From Croceibacterium salegens (lineage in GTDB: Bacteria; Pseudomonadota; Alphaproteobacteria; Sphingomonadales; Sphingomonadaceae): a DNA stretch of 64,000 bases. Location of the stretch: contig NZ_WTYM01000041.1 in NCBI RefSeq assembly GCF_009827435.1, forward strand, positions 1 to 64,000, in the 5' to 3' direction. This document shows, in pieces, positions 8,914-19,128 of this stretch. Position 1 is the stretch's first letter. Every line of letters begins with the position of its first letter. The position numbers and the translations under genes were made by a program. Below the pieces are notes generated by a model, which saw nothing but the letters and a program-made list of their open reading frames with translations, had not been told where the DNA came from and ran no database searches.

Positions 8914-11580
8914 ATGACCGAAACGAGCGAAGCCGACTGGACCGGAGCGCTGCAGCGGGCGCGCAGCCACGCGCCGTTCCTCGCTGCCGCGCTCGACCGG
9001 CGGGCCGATATTGCCGCGCTGCTGGCCGAAGGACGCGGCGAGGAGGCGCTGGCCGCCGCACCGCAAGAGCACGAGGATGTGGCCGTCGCGCTGCGCCGCG
9101 AACGGATCGGGCTGGCGCTGGCGCTGGCCATCGGCGACCTTGCCGGGGCTTTCCCGCTGACCCGCGTGACGGGCGAGCTTTCCGCCTTCGCCGACCGCGC
9201 GCTCGATGTCGCGATTGCCGCGGCGATCCGCCACCGCGTACCCGGTGCCGAGCCTGCCGGGTTCACCGCGCTAGCGCTCGGCAAGCACGGCGCACGGGAA
9301 CTCAACTACAGCTCGGACATCGACCCGATCCTGCTCTACGACCCGGCAAAACTGCCGCGCCGCGAGCGCGACGATCCGGGCGAAGCGGCGCAGCGGGTCG
9401 CGCGGCGGCTGATGGAACTGATGACCGAGCAGACCGCCGAGGGCTATGTCTTTCGCGTCGACCTGCGGCTGCGCCCGGCCTCCGAAGTCAGCCCGCTCGC
9501 GGTCAGCTTCGATGCCGCCCTGACACATTACGAAAGCTCGGCGCTGGCGTGGGAGCGCGCCGCCTTCATCCGCGCCCGGTCCGCAGCCGGCGACGTTGCC
9601 GCCGGCGAGGCCTTCCTGCGCGCGATCCGCCCGTTCGTCTGGCGCCGCAGCCTCGATTTCACCGCGCTGGAAGAAGTGCGCCGCCTGACCGCGCGCATCC
9701 GCGACAGCCATTCGGGACCGGCCGAGGCGGGCCCGGGCTTCAACCTCAAGCTAGGTCGCAGCGGGATTCGCGAGATCGAGTTCTTCGCCCAGACCCACCA
9801 GCTGATCCACGGCGGCCGCCATCCCGCGCTGCAGGTCCGCGGCACGCGCGCCGCACTCGATGCGCTGGCGGAGGAGGGGATCATCGCTTCTGGCGACGCG
9901 ATGCTGCTCGGCGACAGCTACGACCGGCTCCGCACGCTCGAACACCGCCTGCAGATGGTCCACGACCGCCAGACGCACGTGCTGCCCGAGAACCCCGAGG
10001 CGCTCGACAACGTCGCCCGCCTCGAAGGGCTCGAAGACGGCGCGGCGCTGGTCGCCGAGGTCCGATCGATCGCGCAGGAGGTGGCGCTGCGCTACGACGC
10101 GCTGCTCGGCGGGGTCGAGGAGCGCGCGCGTCCGGTCGCACCGCCGGACCAAGGCGTGCTGACGACGATCGAGGAGCGCTTCGACCGCTGGCGCGATACG
10201 ATGCGCACGCTGCGCGGGCCCGAGGCGCGCGCCGCCTTCGCCGCCTTGCGCCCGACGCTGGCCGAAGCGCTGTCGGCCGCGCCCGAGCCCGAGCGCGCGC
10301 TGGCCCGGCTCGAAACGATCATCGAGCGCGTCCCGACGGCGATCAACCTGTTCCGCCTGTTCGAAGCCCGCCCCGGGCTGCTCGATCAGGTGCTCGGCGT
10401 GGTGACGCTGGCCCAGGGGCTGGCCGACGAGCTCGGCCGTCACCCCGACCTGCTCGACGCGCTGATCGACGCGACGGCACTCGACCTGCCGGGGCCGGTC
10501 GAAAGTCTCGCCGCCGACATGCGCGAACGCGGGGGCGAGGACTACGAGACGCGTCTCGACGCAATCCGCCGGGTCGTCGGAGAGCAGCGCTTCGCGCTCG
10601 GCGTGCAGCTGGTCGAAGCGCGCCACGATCCGCTCGAAATCGCCGCCGGGCTGGCCCGGCTCGCCGAAGCGGCGCTCGAAGTCGGGGCGAGCGCGGCGGA
10701 AGAGGAATTCGCCCGCGTGCACGGCCGGATCGAGGGCAGCGACCTCGTCGTCCTCGGCCTCGGCCGGCTCGGCGGCGGGGCGCTGACGCATGCCTCGGAC
10801 CTCGACCTCGTCTACCTGTTCAGCGGCGAGTACGGGGCCGAGTCCGATGGCCGGCGGCCGCTGTCGTCGTCGCACTACTACAATCGCCTGTGCCAGCGGG
10901 TGACCGCGGCGCTCAGCGTACCGACGGCGGCCGGGGCGCTCTACGAGATCGACACGCGGCTGCGGCCGCAGGGCGCGCAGGGGCCCATTGCGGTGAGCTT
11001 GGAGAGCTTCGAACTTTACCAGCGCAACGATGCCTGGACATGGGAGCACATGGCGCTGACCCGCGCCCGTCCGGTCTACGGCCCGCCCGAAGCGCGCGCC
11101 GAACTGCAGAGGATCGTCGACAAGACATTGCGGCAGGAACGCGACCTGGTGCAGCTGCGAACCGACGTGCTCAAGATGCGCGGCGAGATGGCGGCCGCGA
11201 AGCCGCCCGCCGGGCCGCTCGACGCCAAGCTGCTGCGCGGCGGGCTGGTCGACTGCGAATTCATCGTGCACTTCCTTCAATTGCGCGAGCGAACCGGCTT
11301 CTCGCCCGACCTCGGCACCGCGATCGATGCGTTGGCTGGGGCGGGCTACCTGCCTGACGGGTTCCGCGCCGACTTCGACCTGATGAGCCGATTGCTGGTC
11401 GCCGCCCGACTGCTCGCGCCCGATGCGCAGCAGCCGCCCAAGGCCGCGGCGCGAGCGCTGGCCACCGCCTGCCGGGTCGACGACTACCAATCGCTCTTGC
11501 ATCGCCTGCGCGAAGCGCGCCAAGGCGTTGCCGAAACCTGGGCCGAGACATTCAGCGAAACCCTGGAGGATCTGACATGA
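8914..11580 (+). CDS. glnE: Bifunctional glutamine synthetase adenylyltransferase/deadenylase
   Basis: Controls glutamine synthetase by adding AMP to it and removing AMP from it in response to nitrogen status relayed by PII. The protein has 888 residues, slightly shorter than the roughly 940 of enteric GlnE. Both nucleotidyltransferase domains are intact: GKHGARELNYSSDID at residues 123-137 (deadenylylase half) and GLGRLGGGALTHASDLD near 615-631 (adenylylase half). ATG 8914 was chosen because the upstream in-phase extension translates from within the opposing peptidase gene. It overlaps bcp by four bases, so nitrogen control and a peroxidase share an mRNA here. Confidence 0.95.
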   Translation: MTETSEADWTGALQRARSHAPFLAAALDRRADIAALLAEGRGEEALAAAPQEHEDVAVALRRERIGLALALAIGDLAGAFPLTRVTGELSAFADRALDVAIAAAIRHRVPGAEPAGFTALALGKHGARELNYSSDIDPILLYDPAKLPRRERDDPGEAAQRVARRLMELMTEQTAEGYVFRVDLRLRPASEVSPLAVSFDAALTHYESSALAWERAAFIRARSAAGDVAAGEAFLRAIRPFVWRRSLDFTALEEVRRLTARIRDSHSGPAEAGPGFNLKLGRSGIREIEFFAQTHQLIHGGRHPALQVRGTRAALDALAEEGIIASGDAMLLGDSYDRLRTLEHRLQMVHDRQTHVLPENPEALDNVARLEGLEDGAALVAEVRSIAQEVALRYDALLGGVEERARPVAPPDQGVLTTIEERFDRWRDTMRTLRGPEARAAFAALRPTLAEALSAAPEPERALARLETIIERVPTAINLFRLFEARPGLLDQVLGVVTLAQGLADELGRHPDLLDALIDATALDLPGPVESLAADMRERGGEDYETRLDAIRRVVGEQRFALGVQLVEARHDPLEIAAGLARLAEAALEVGASAAEEEFARVHGRIEGSDLVVLGLGRLGGGALTHASDLDLVYLFSGEYGAESDGRRPLSSSHYYNRLCQRVTAALSVPTAAGALYEIDTRLRPQGAQGPIAVSLESFELYQRNDAWTWEHMALTRARPVYGPPEARAELQRIVDKTLRQERDLVQLRTDVLKMRGEMAAAKPPAGPLDAKLLRGGLVDCEFIVHFLQLRERTGFSPDLGTAIDALAGAGYLPDGFRADFDLMSRLLVAARLLAPDAQQPPKAAARALATACRVDDYQSLLHRLREARQGVAETWAETFSETLEDLT

Positions 11581-12050
11581 GCGATCGCCCCGACGTTGGC
11601 GACACCGTTCCCGACATCGCCCTCGAAACGCCCGACGGAGGCAGCGTGAAGGCGTCCGACTTCGCGGGTCGCAAGCTGGTGCTGTTCTTTTACCCCAAGG
11701 ACGACACCCCCGGCTGCACGACCGAGAACAAGGACTTCGGCGCGCTGGCCGGCGAGTTCGAAAAGGCCGGGACCGCGCTGCTCGGGGTCAGCAAGGACCC
11801 GCCGAAGAGACACGTGAAGTTCGCCGGGAAGTACGGCCTCGTCGCCCCGCTCGCCTCCGATGCGGAAAGCGGTGGCCTGTCCGATGCGCTCGGCATCTGG
11901 GTCGAGAAGAGCATGTACGGGCGCACATACATGGGCATGGAGCGCACCACCTACCTCGTCGGCGCCGACGGCAGGATCGCGCAGGTCTGGCGCAAGGTGA
12001 AGGTCAAGGGCCACGCCGAGGAAGTGCTGGAGGCGGCCCGGGCGTTGTGA
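11577..12050 (+). CDS. bcp: Thioredoxin-dependent thiol peroxidase (Bcp/PrxQ family)
   Basis: Reduces hydrogen peroxide and organic peroxides in the cytoplasm. The 157-residue protein has the peroxiredoxin motif FYPKDDTPGCT with peroxidatic C47. The cysteine five residues later that resolves the disulfide in E. coli Bcp is absent (TTENK follows), and C47 is the only cysteine, so it must act as a one-cysteine enzyme that relies on an external thiol. Start ATG overlaps the glnE stop (ATGA), and its own stop overlaps the DUF455 gene. Confidence 0.93.
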   Translation: MSDRPDVGDTVPDIALETPDGGSVKASDFAGRKLVLFFYPKDDTPGCTTENKDFGALAGEFEKAGTALLGVSKDPPKRHVKFAGKYGLVAPLASDAESGGLSDALGIWVEKSMYGRTYMGMERTTYLVGADGRIAQVWRKVKVKGHAEEVLEAARAL

Positions 12051-12071
12051 GCACTCGCGTTGTGAGTACTT
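12042..12071 (+). repeat. Tandem 15-base repeat at the bcp/DUF455 junction
   Basis: Bases 12042-12056 and 12057-12071 are direct tandem copies that match at 13 of 15 positions, and both contain GCGTTGTGAG. The unit covers the end of bcp and the start of the next gene, so it duplicates the GTGA junction and gives two possible in-phase GTG starts five codons apart. Slippage is a likely origin. Confidence 0.75.
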
Positions 12072-12853
12072 CCCTTGCCGGCGCGATCCGCGGCGCGCTG
12101 CTGACCGGCGAGGCGCGCGAGAAGGTCATGGCCGCGCGGCGCGTGGCGCGCGACTGGAGGCTCGGGCGGCTGGCGTTCGAGTTCGACGTGGCGATGCCCG
12201 ACCAGCCGGCCTGGCCCGCCGGGCTCGAACTGTTGCCGCCTTCGCAGATGCCCAAGCGCGGCAAGGGGGGATCGGAGAGGAACCGCGTTGCCCTGTGGCA
12301 TTCGATAGCGCATATCGAGTTCGTCGCCATCGACCTCGCGCTCGACATGGCGGGGCGCTTCGGGGCCGAGATGGGCCCCGAGTTCACCGGCGATTTTCTC
12401 AAGGTTGCTGCGGATGAAGCGCTTCATTTCGCCCTGATCGAGCGCAAGCTGCACTCGTTAGGCTCCTGTTACGGCGCTTTGCCGGCGCATTCCGGACTGT
12501 GGCAGGCCGCGCACGACACCCGCGACGATGTCGCCGCGCGACTGGCCGTGGTGCCCATGGTACTCGAGGCGCGGGGGCTCGACGTGACTCCTGCGATGCT
12601 CGGGAAGGTCCGGCAGGCGGGCGACGAATCCGGCGCGCGAATCCTCGAACGAATCCTTGACGACGAGATTCGCCACGTCGGCATCGGCGCAAAGCACTTC
12701 CGCGAGGCGAGCCGCAGGCGCGACGAATTGCCGCGGGAATTGTGGCAAAATCTCGTGAAATTGCATTTCCGGGGCGTCCTGAAGCCGCCATTCAACGACT
12801 CGGCGCGTCTCGCAGGCGGTTTACCGCGCGATTGGTACGGCGGCATTGCCTAG
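12047..12853 (+). CDS. DUF455 ferritin-like protein
   Basis: A 268-residue DUF455 protein, a family with a ferritin-like four-helix bundle. Candidate metal ligands are visible as ALWHSIAHIEFVAIDLALD, ADEALHFALIERKL and DDEIRHVGIGAKHF, that is repeated E/H patterns separated by helices. The family is related in fold to the tRNA hydroxylase MiaE, but its reaction is not established. Two in-phase GTG starts exist, at 12047 (GTGA overlap with bcp) and 12062, created by a near-perfect tandem 15-base repeat; I list the first. It ends the glnE-bcp run. Any role in oxidative stress is inference from bcp. Confidence 0.85.
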   Translation: MSTRVVSTSLAGAIRGALLTGEAREKVMAARRVARDWRLGRLAFEFDVAMPDQPAWPAGLELLPPSQMPKRGKGGSERNRVALWHSIAHIEFVAIDLALDMAGRFGAEMGPEFTGDFLKVAADEALHFALIERKLHSLGSCYGALPAHSGLWQAAHDTRDDVAARLAVVPMVLEARGLDVTPAMLGKVRQAGDESGARILERILDDEIRHVGIGAKHFREASRRRDELPRELWQNLVKLHFRGVLKPPFNDSARLAGGLPRDWYGGIA

Positions 12854-12999
12854 TTAACCTTTTCCCGGTCAACTTCGAACCAACGAGACGGCGGGGGGTT
12901 CCGTGCATCTCGAAAATATTACCGGGCAAAGTCCGGTCGGGGTGGTCTGGGGCACGAGCCCCAGGCGGGAAACGCAAATTGGACGGGAATACAGGTCGC

Positions 13000-13695
13000 A
13001 TGCATTTTAACCGAGCAATCCGCTCTATTGCCGCAATCGCCGCTTCCGCGGTGGCGATCGCTGCAAGCCCGGCGGCAGCCAACGAAACGGCCGCCGCCAC
13101 CCAGATGACCGGCGCCCTCAAGGGCAGCGCCTCGACCGAGGCTCTCGGCAACGGCGACAAGGAATTCACCCAACTCTTCGCAGGCTGGAAAGAGACCGAA
13201 CGTGGTTCGGGCTCGCTCGCAGCCCCGCGCCAGGCCGTCGCCGTGCCCTCGCGCATGCCGGTCGATACCGCCCGCATGTCGAGCGGTTTCGGGATGCGCA
13301 CGCACCCGGTCCTCGGCGGTCGCCGCCAGCACAAGGGCATCGACCTCGCTGCGCCGACCGGCACTCCGGTTTACGCCACGGCCGACGGCTACGTCGCCCG
13401 TGCCGATCGCTTCGGCACCTACGGCAATTACATCCAGATCGAGCACGGCGGCGAAATGGAAACCCGCTTCGGCCATCTCTCGGCCTTCAACGTGACGGCC
13501 GGCCAGACGGTCCACAAGGGCGACCTGATCGGCTTCGTCGGCTCCACCGGCCGTTCTACCGGCCCGCACCTGCACTACGAAGTGCGCGTCGGCGGCGAAG
13601 CGGTCGATCCGCGCCCCTACATGATCACCGCCGACATGGCGCTGTCGCAGGTCGAAGGCGGCCAGGGCGGCGGCGACGACGCGGGCGACGAATAA
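13000..13695 (+). CDS. M23/LytM-type peptidoglycan endopeptidase
   Basis: A 231-residue exported protein with a signal peptide (hydrophobic 9-24, cleavage probably after AAA at 25-27). The C-terminal half is a LytM domain with all zinc ligands: H111 and D115 in HKGID, H159 in FGHL, and HLH at 190-192. An intact site indicates an active endopeptidase that cuts peptide crosslinks in the cell wall, rather than a degenerate EnvC-type activator. The C-terminus is a Gly/Asp-rich tail (GGQGGGDDAGDE). ATG 13000 was chosen over longer frames because it starts the signal peptide. A GTTAACC sequence about 150 bases upstream recalls a CtrA half-site. A strong terminator follows. Confidence 0.92.
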   Translation: MHFNRAIRSIAAIAASAVAIAASPAAANETAAATQMTGALKGSASTEALGNGDKEFTQLFAGWKETERGSGSLAAPRQAVAVPSRMPVDTARMSSGFGMRTHPVLGGRRQHKGIDLAAPTGTPVYATADGYVARADRFGTYGNYIQIEHGGEMETRFGHLSAFNVTAGQTVHKGDLIGFVGSTGRSTGPHLHYEVRVGGEAVDPRPYMITADMALSQVEGGQGGGDDAGDE

Positions 13696-13723
13696 GTTCC
13701 TGTTGCCTGGAGGGCACGCGAAG

Positions 13724-13752
13724 GGGCGGCAGGTCGATCCTGCCGCCCTTTT
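13724..13752 (+). terminator. Rho-independent terminator after the M23 peptidase gene
   Basis: A perfect 10-base-pair stem (GGGCGGCAGG at 13724-13733 pairing with CCTGCCGCCC at 13739-13748) with a 5-base loop is followed by TTTT. It sits between the convergent M23 peptidase and galU genes. The minus strand has only a short T-run, so it mainly serves the plus strand. Confidence 0.9.
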
Positions 13753-13761
13753 CGTTTGTGC

Positions 13762-14631
13762 CTAGCCGAGCAGGCGCGTCGCCATGGCGCGCACTTCGTC
13801 GGCCATGTCCTCGCGCTCCAGCGCCAGCGTCAGTGTCGCCTCGACGAAGCCGATCTTGCTGCCGCAGTCGAAGCGCCGCCCAGCGAACGTGACGGCGTGG
13901 AACGGCTGGTTGCCGATCATCCTGGCCATCGCGTCGGTCAGCTGGATTTCACCCCCGGCGCCCTTTTCCTGGCCTTCGAGCGTCCGCATGACCTCGGGCT
14001 GGAGGATGTAGCGCCCGGAAATGATCTTGTTCGACGGCGCCTCGGCGAACGGCGGCTTTTCGACCAGCCCCTTGACCTCGGTCAGCGCCCCGCTGCTTTC
14101 GCCCGGGTCGATCACGCCGTAGCTGGAAACTTCCTCCATCGGCACCTCGAGCACGCTGATGAGGTTGCCGCCGACGTCGTTGTAGGCTTCGACCATCTGC
14201 TTCATGCAACCTGGCGAGCCGATCATCAGTTCGTCGGGCAGCATGACCGCGAAGGGCTCGTCGCCGACGATCGCGCGGGCGCACCAGATCGCGTGGCCAA
14301 GGCCCATCGGCACCTGCTGGCGCACGGTGATGATTTCGCCCGGCGTGAAGCGGGTCGGATCGAGCACCGAGAGGTCCTTGCCGCGCCCGCTCATCGTCGT
14401 CTCGAGCTCGTAGGCCATGTCGAAATGCTCGACGATGGCGGTCTTGCCGCGCCCGGTGACGAAGATCATCTGCTCGATCCCCGCCTCGCGCGCCTCGTCC
14501 ACTGCGTACTGGATCAGCGGCCGGTCGACGATCGGCAGCAGTTCCTTGGGAATGGCCTTGGTGGCGGGGAGAAATCGCGTGCCGAGACCGGCGACGGGAA
14601 AGACGGCTTTCTTGATGGGCATTCGATCCAT
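13762..14631 (-). CDS. galU: UTP-glucose-1-phosphate uridylyltransferase
   Basis: Makes UDP-glucose from UTP and glucose-1-phosphate. The 289-residue protein has the nucleotidyltransferase signature KAVFPVAGLGTRFLPATKA near its N-terminus, the KELLPIVDRPLIQYAVDEA segment, and the VEKP motif typical of GalU. Start ATG 14631 is preceded by AAGGTGG at a good distance; ATG 14622 is an alternative. It is monocistronic: the next minus-strand gene upstream belongs to a different unit beyond a divergent small gene. With galE it supplies UDP-hexoses for the envelope glycosylation genes at 36-44 kb. Confidence 0.96.
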   Translation of the reverse strand: MDRMPIKKAVFPVAGLGTRFLPATKAIPKELLPIVDRPLIQYAVDEAREAGIEQMIFVTGRGKTAIVEHFDMAYELETTMSGRGKDLSVLDPTRFTPGEIITVRQQVPMGLGHAIWCARAIVGDEPFAVMLPDELMIGSPGCMKQMVEAYNDVGGNLISVLEVPMEEVSSYGVIDPGESSGALTEVKGLVEKPPFAEAPSNKIISGRYILQPEVMRTLEGQEKGAGGEIQLTDAMARMIGNQPFHAVTFAGRRFDCGSKIGFVEATLTLALEREDMADEVRAMATRLLG

Positions 14632-14745
14632 GGCCCACCTTCTGCTGCGCTGCACACAACCCGTCAACCGGGGAAGCGAGCGCCGGCGCGATAGTCCGGA
14701 CCCATGGGGCGACAAGAGCGTTGCAAGGCGGAAAGGAGACCGCAC

Positions 14746-14988
14746 ATGGCACTACTCAAGCTCGCGACCCTCGGGGCGCTCGGATACATCGGATACAGGT
14801 TCTTGGAGAAGCGTCGCGAGGAAGATCACGCCGCGTTCGCCACAGGGCAGGGCGGCGATTCCAACTTCGCCAAGGTCCGCGATGCGGGACCGGCGGCGAT
14901 GGCCGATCCGCCCCTGCGCTCGTGGGACAAGCAGGATCAGGCGAGCGACGAAAGCTTCCCGGCTTCCGACCCGCCGGCGACCTATTGA
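14746..14988 (+). CDS. Small sphingomonad-type membrane protein
   Basis: An 80-residue protein with one N-terminal hydrophobic segment (about residues 2-17), a charged KRREEDHAAF stretch and a polar C-terminus with the motif SDESFPASDPP. Tails of this kind recur in small uncharacterised proteins of sphingomonads. ATG 14746 was chosen because an AAAGGAG ribosome binding site lies at the right distance; an in-phase upstream frame has no such site. It diverges from galU and converges on the ribbon-helix-helix gene. Function unknown. Confidence 0.7.
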   Translation: MALLKLATLGALGYIGYRFLEKRREEDHAAFATGQGGDSNFAKVRDAGPAAMADPPLRSWDKQDQASDESFPASDPPATY

Positions 14989-14989
14989 T

Positions 14990-15222
14990 TCAACGGCAGG
15001 CGCGCGCCGCCAGCCAAAGCCGCACCGCCCCGGCCAGCCCCGGGGCGGTTGCGGCCTCGATCCGCTCGGCGTCGATCCGCGCGACGAGCGCGTTGAGCGG
15101 CACGCCTTCTGCCTCGGCCGCATCGCGCAGCAGGTCCCAGAACAGCGGTTCGAGGCTGATCGAGGTCTTGTGTCCCGCGATCTCGACCGAGCGTTTGACC
15201 GGCGGGTGGTAGAACTCGCCGC

Positions 15223-15226
<4 letters not shown>
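14990..15226 (-). CDS. Ribbon-helix-helix domain protein
   Basis: A 78-residue protein whose segment [20 protein letters not shown] begins a ribbon-helix-helix fold, followed by a helix containing [12 protein letters not shown]. This matches short RHH proteins often found in alphaproteobacteria, which could bind DNA as dimers; no target is known. The GTG start at 15226 overlaps the fumC stop as GTGA, so the protein is made from the fumC mRNA. Confidence 0.8.
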
Positions 15227-16617
<1,391 letters not shown>

Positions 16618-16704
16618 GGCCGCAACCTAGCGGAAACTCGTTGCGATGCCACGCGTCACTGCCGACCGTGTGCAACCGGCAGCCCGGCCTCGGCCGGATG
16701 CCGG

Positions 16705-17427
16705 TCAATACATGTGCTGGCCGCCGTTGATGCTCATCGTCGAGCCGGTGACGAAGCCGCCTTCGTCGGAGGTCAGGAAGGCCACCCCGCGCGCGATTTC
16801 GTCGGCATGGCCGAGGCGGCCGACCGGGATGCGCGCGACGATCTTTTCGAGCACGTTCTCAGGCACCGCCGCGACCATGTCGGTATCGATGTAGCCCGGG
16901 GCGATGGCGTTGACGGTGATCCCGTAGCGCGCGCCTTCCTGGGCCAGCGCCTTGGTGAAGCCGTGGATGCCGCTCTTGGCCGCGGCGTAGTTGACCTGGC
17001 CGTATTGCCCGGCCTGGCCGTTGATCGAACCGATGTTGACGAACCGGCCCCAGCCGCTGTTCTTCATCCCGGCGAAGGTCGCCTTGGCCATGTTGAAGCA
17101 CCCGCCGAGATTGATCCTCAGCACGTCGGTCCAATCCTCGTAGCTCATCTTCAGCAGCGTGCCGTCGCGGGTGATGCCGGCATTGTTGACCACGATGTCG
17201 ATCGGGCCGACTTCGGCCTCGACACGGGCGCAACCTTCGATGCAGGCCTCATGGTCGCCGACGTTCCACTTGTAGGACTTGATGCCGGTCGCGTCGCTGA
17301 AGGCGCGGGCCTTCTCCTCGTTGCCGGCATAGTTGGCGACGACGGTGCGTCCCTGCGCCTGCAACGCTTCGCAAATGGCCCTGCCGATACCTCGGGTGCC
17401 CCCGGTAACGATCGCAACGCGTGACAT
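16705..17427 (-). CDS. phbB: Acetoacetyl-CoA reductase
   Basis: Reduces acetoacetyl-CoA to (R)-3-hydroxybutyryl-CoA with NADPH, the second step of polyhydroxybutyrate synthesis. The 240-residue short-chain dehydrogenase has the cofactor motif TGGTRGIG (8-15), NNAG (81-84), catalytic S134, Y147 and K151, and the family-typical ends SGIHGFTKALAQE and SINGGQHMY. An AAGGGAG ribosome binding site precedes ATG 17427. No thiolase or PHB synthase is adjacent, so the pathway genes are scattered. FabG is the main alternative, but the C-terminus fits PhbB better. Confidence 0.92.
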   Translation of the reverse strand: MSRVAIVTGGTRGIGRAICEALQAQGRTVVANYAGNEEKARAFSDATGIKSYKWNVGDHEACIEGCARVEAEVGPIDIVVNNAGITRDGTLLKMSYEDWTDVLRINLGGCFNMAKATFAGMKNSGWGRFVNIGSINGQAGQYGQVNYAAAKSGIHGFTKALAQEGARYGITVNAIAPGYIDTDMVAAVPENVLEKIVARIPVGRLGHADEIARGVAFLTSDEGGFVTGSTMSINGGQHMY

Positions 17428-17496
17428 GCAGTCTCCCTTCCTCAGGCTTTCCCGCTCCCGACCGCAGGCTTAGCGGGCACGGCCTTGCAGGCAAAG

Positions 17497-17517
17497 AAAA
17501 ACCCCGCCGAAGCGGGG
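17497..17517 (-). terminator. Rho-independent terminator upstream of phbB
   Basis: On the minus strand CCCCGC and GCGGGG form a 6-base-pair stem with a TTCG loop (17502-17517), followed by five T residues (17497-17501). It ends the transcript of the exported-protein gene at 17540 and separates it from phbB. Confidence 0.88.
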
Positions 17518-17539
17518 TCCGGCGGCCACGAAATGCGGA

Positions 17540-18298
17540 TCAGAATTTGAACTGGGTGCCGACGTATACCGCCTGGCTGTCGGTCTGCTTGGCGTCGGCC
17601 AGCGGAGCGAGGCTGTTGCGGTCCTGTTCGTAGCGCACGCCGGCGGTAACATCGAGGTTGCGCGTCAGGCGATAGCTGCCGCCGACAGCGACCGACTGCG
17701 CGCCGATCGAATCGCGGGTCAGTGGGAGGCTGCCGGTCTTTTCTTCCGCCTCGAGCGCGATACGCGGCTCGAAGCGGCTCTCATCCGGCCTTGCGCCCGG
17801 GCTCGGCCGGAAGGTGGCGAGATCGGGGATCGATTCGGCGGAAAGCTTCTTGTCGATCACCGAGGGCTGCGCGAAGCTCTGGTAGCCGCGCGAAATGCCG
17901 AGGTTGTAACGTGTCGGGGCGATACGGACGGCGGGCGCGCTGGCCAACTGGTCCTTCGCCGAATCGATTGCCGAGCGAACCTGGATGGCGTGGGCCGCAT
18001 CCTCGTCGATCCGCACCGCCACGGTCACCGAGCGATTCGGCCGTTCGGCAAGGCCGGCGGGAGTGAAGCGCAGCAGGCGCGCGGCGGAGCCGTTTGCGCC
18101 GACCAGCCTGGCAACGCGCGGATCGACCGAGGCTGGCGTGAAGGGGAGATTCGCAGAAGCCGACCGGCCCGACTTGCCGCCGAGAGAATCGAGCGCCCAG
18201 CCCGCGGTCGGAATGCCGGCAAGCACGAGCGAGGCAAGCGCAACGGTCGCGGCAATGCCGCCCGTCCTGCCGCTTGAACGCTTGTTGCCCACCTTCAC
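17540..18298 (-). CDS. Exported protein, possible outer-membrane beta-barrel end
   Basis: A protein of about 252 residues with an N-terminal signal sequence (hydrophobic ATVALASLVLAGIP, then a likely cleavage near GWA). The C-terminal third alternates polar and apolar residues (SYRLTRNLDVTAGVRY) and ends in YVGTQFKF; a terminal Phe is the usual signal for outer-membrane insertion. I recognise no named family. The start is uncertain: GTG 18298 has a perfect AGGAGG six bases upstream, whereas in-phase ATG 18316 (MSRRYR) has none, so I prefer GTG. Confidence 0.7.
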   Translation of the reverse strand: MKVGNKRSSGRTGGIAATVALASLVLAGIPTAGWALDSLGGKSGRSASANLPFTPASVDPRVARLVGANGSAARLLRFTPAGLAERPNRSVTVAVRIDEDAAHAIQVRSAIDSAKDQLASAPAVRIAPTRYNLGISRGYQSFAQPSVIDKKLSAESIPDLATFRPSPGARPDESRFEPRIALEAEEKTGSLPLTRDSIGAQSVAVGGSYRLTRNLDVTAGVRYEQDRNSLAPLADAKQTDSQAVYVGTQFKF

Positions 18299-18644
18299 CC
18301 TGTACCTCCTCGACATATGGTCTTTGCGCCTATCACACACCCGGCCCTTAACGGTTCCTGACCGGGTATGAAATCGTGCGACTCCGCCCTCTTTCACCGG
18401 ACGATAGGCGCAAGCGCCCCAATTTCCATGCCTTTCAGGTCGGGTGCTTCCAGTTTTCTCAAACTGTTGCAACACGTCCACAGGTGCATATGGATACCGG
18501 GAGCGCCGGGTTAAGCACGGGTTCAGCGCCCGGGGATGCATTGGCGCTTCCACATCGCGGGGATGCAGCGGCTTGCCGCCCACCGCGGTGCGGCTATAGA
18601 GGCGCTCACGGGCGAACCGCCCGCAAAGACAGACAGGACCGTTC
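18299..18644. other. Divergent intergenic region
   Basis: Between the exported-protein gene and the DUF3576 lipoprotein gene lie about 346 bases without a supported gene. It should hold two divergent promoters. A TTAAC sequence near 18349 resembles half of a CtrA site, but no second half lies at the required spacing. No terminator-like hairpin with a T-run was seen. Confidence 0.4.
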
Positions 18645-19109
18645 ATGGCACTTCCGAATATCCGCCCCGTTGCCCGCCGCTTGCAGCCCGCCCGCCTCGT
18701 GCTGGTCGCCGGGCTCGGCCTTGCGCTGGCCGCGTGCGGACACCGGCAGGACGATGTAGCGACCGACGTCGCATCGGCTTCGATCACCTCGATCGGCGTC
18801 AACTCCTACCTGTGGCGCGCCAGCCTCGAAACGCTCAGCTTCATGCCGCTGACCCAGGCCGACAGCGCCGGCGGCGTGATCGTCACCGACTGGTATTCGA
18901 ACCCGCAGAACCCGGGCGAGCGGGTCAAGGTCTCGGTCTCGATCCTCGACCAGGACCTGCGCGCCGATGCCCTGCGCGTCGCCGCCAGCCGCGAGGTCAA
19001 CCGCGGCGGGCAGTGGGTCGCCGCCCCGGTCCAGGCCGCGACGGTGCAGAAGCTCGAGGACATCATCCTCACCAAGGCGCGCGATCTCAGGCGTTCCGAC
19101 GTCGGCTAA
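18645..19109 (+). CDS. DUF3576 family lipoprotein
   Basis: A 154-residue protein with a lipoprotein signal (LAAC, C31) and a DUF3576 body: SITSIGVNSYLWRASLETLS and the segment FMPLTQADSAGGVIVTDWYS are characteristic. The family is widespread in alphaproteobacteria, and its role is not established. It sits 19 bases before leuS on the same strand, upstream of lptE and holA, an order I regard as conserved in sphingomonads. Envelope location is inferred from the lipobox. Confidence 0.88.
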   Translation: MALPNIRPVARRLQPARLVLVAGLGLALAACGHRQDDVATDVASASITSIGVNSYLWRASLETLSFMPLTQADSAGGVIVTDWYSNPQNPGERVKVSVSILDQDLRADALRVAASREVNRGGQWVAAPVQAATVQKLEDIILTKARDLRRSDVG

Positions 19110-19128
19110 AACCGCCTAGGGGGTTTTC

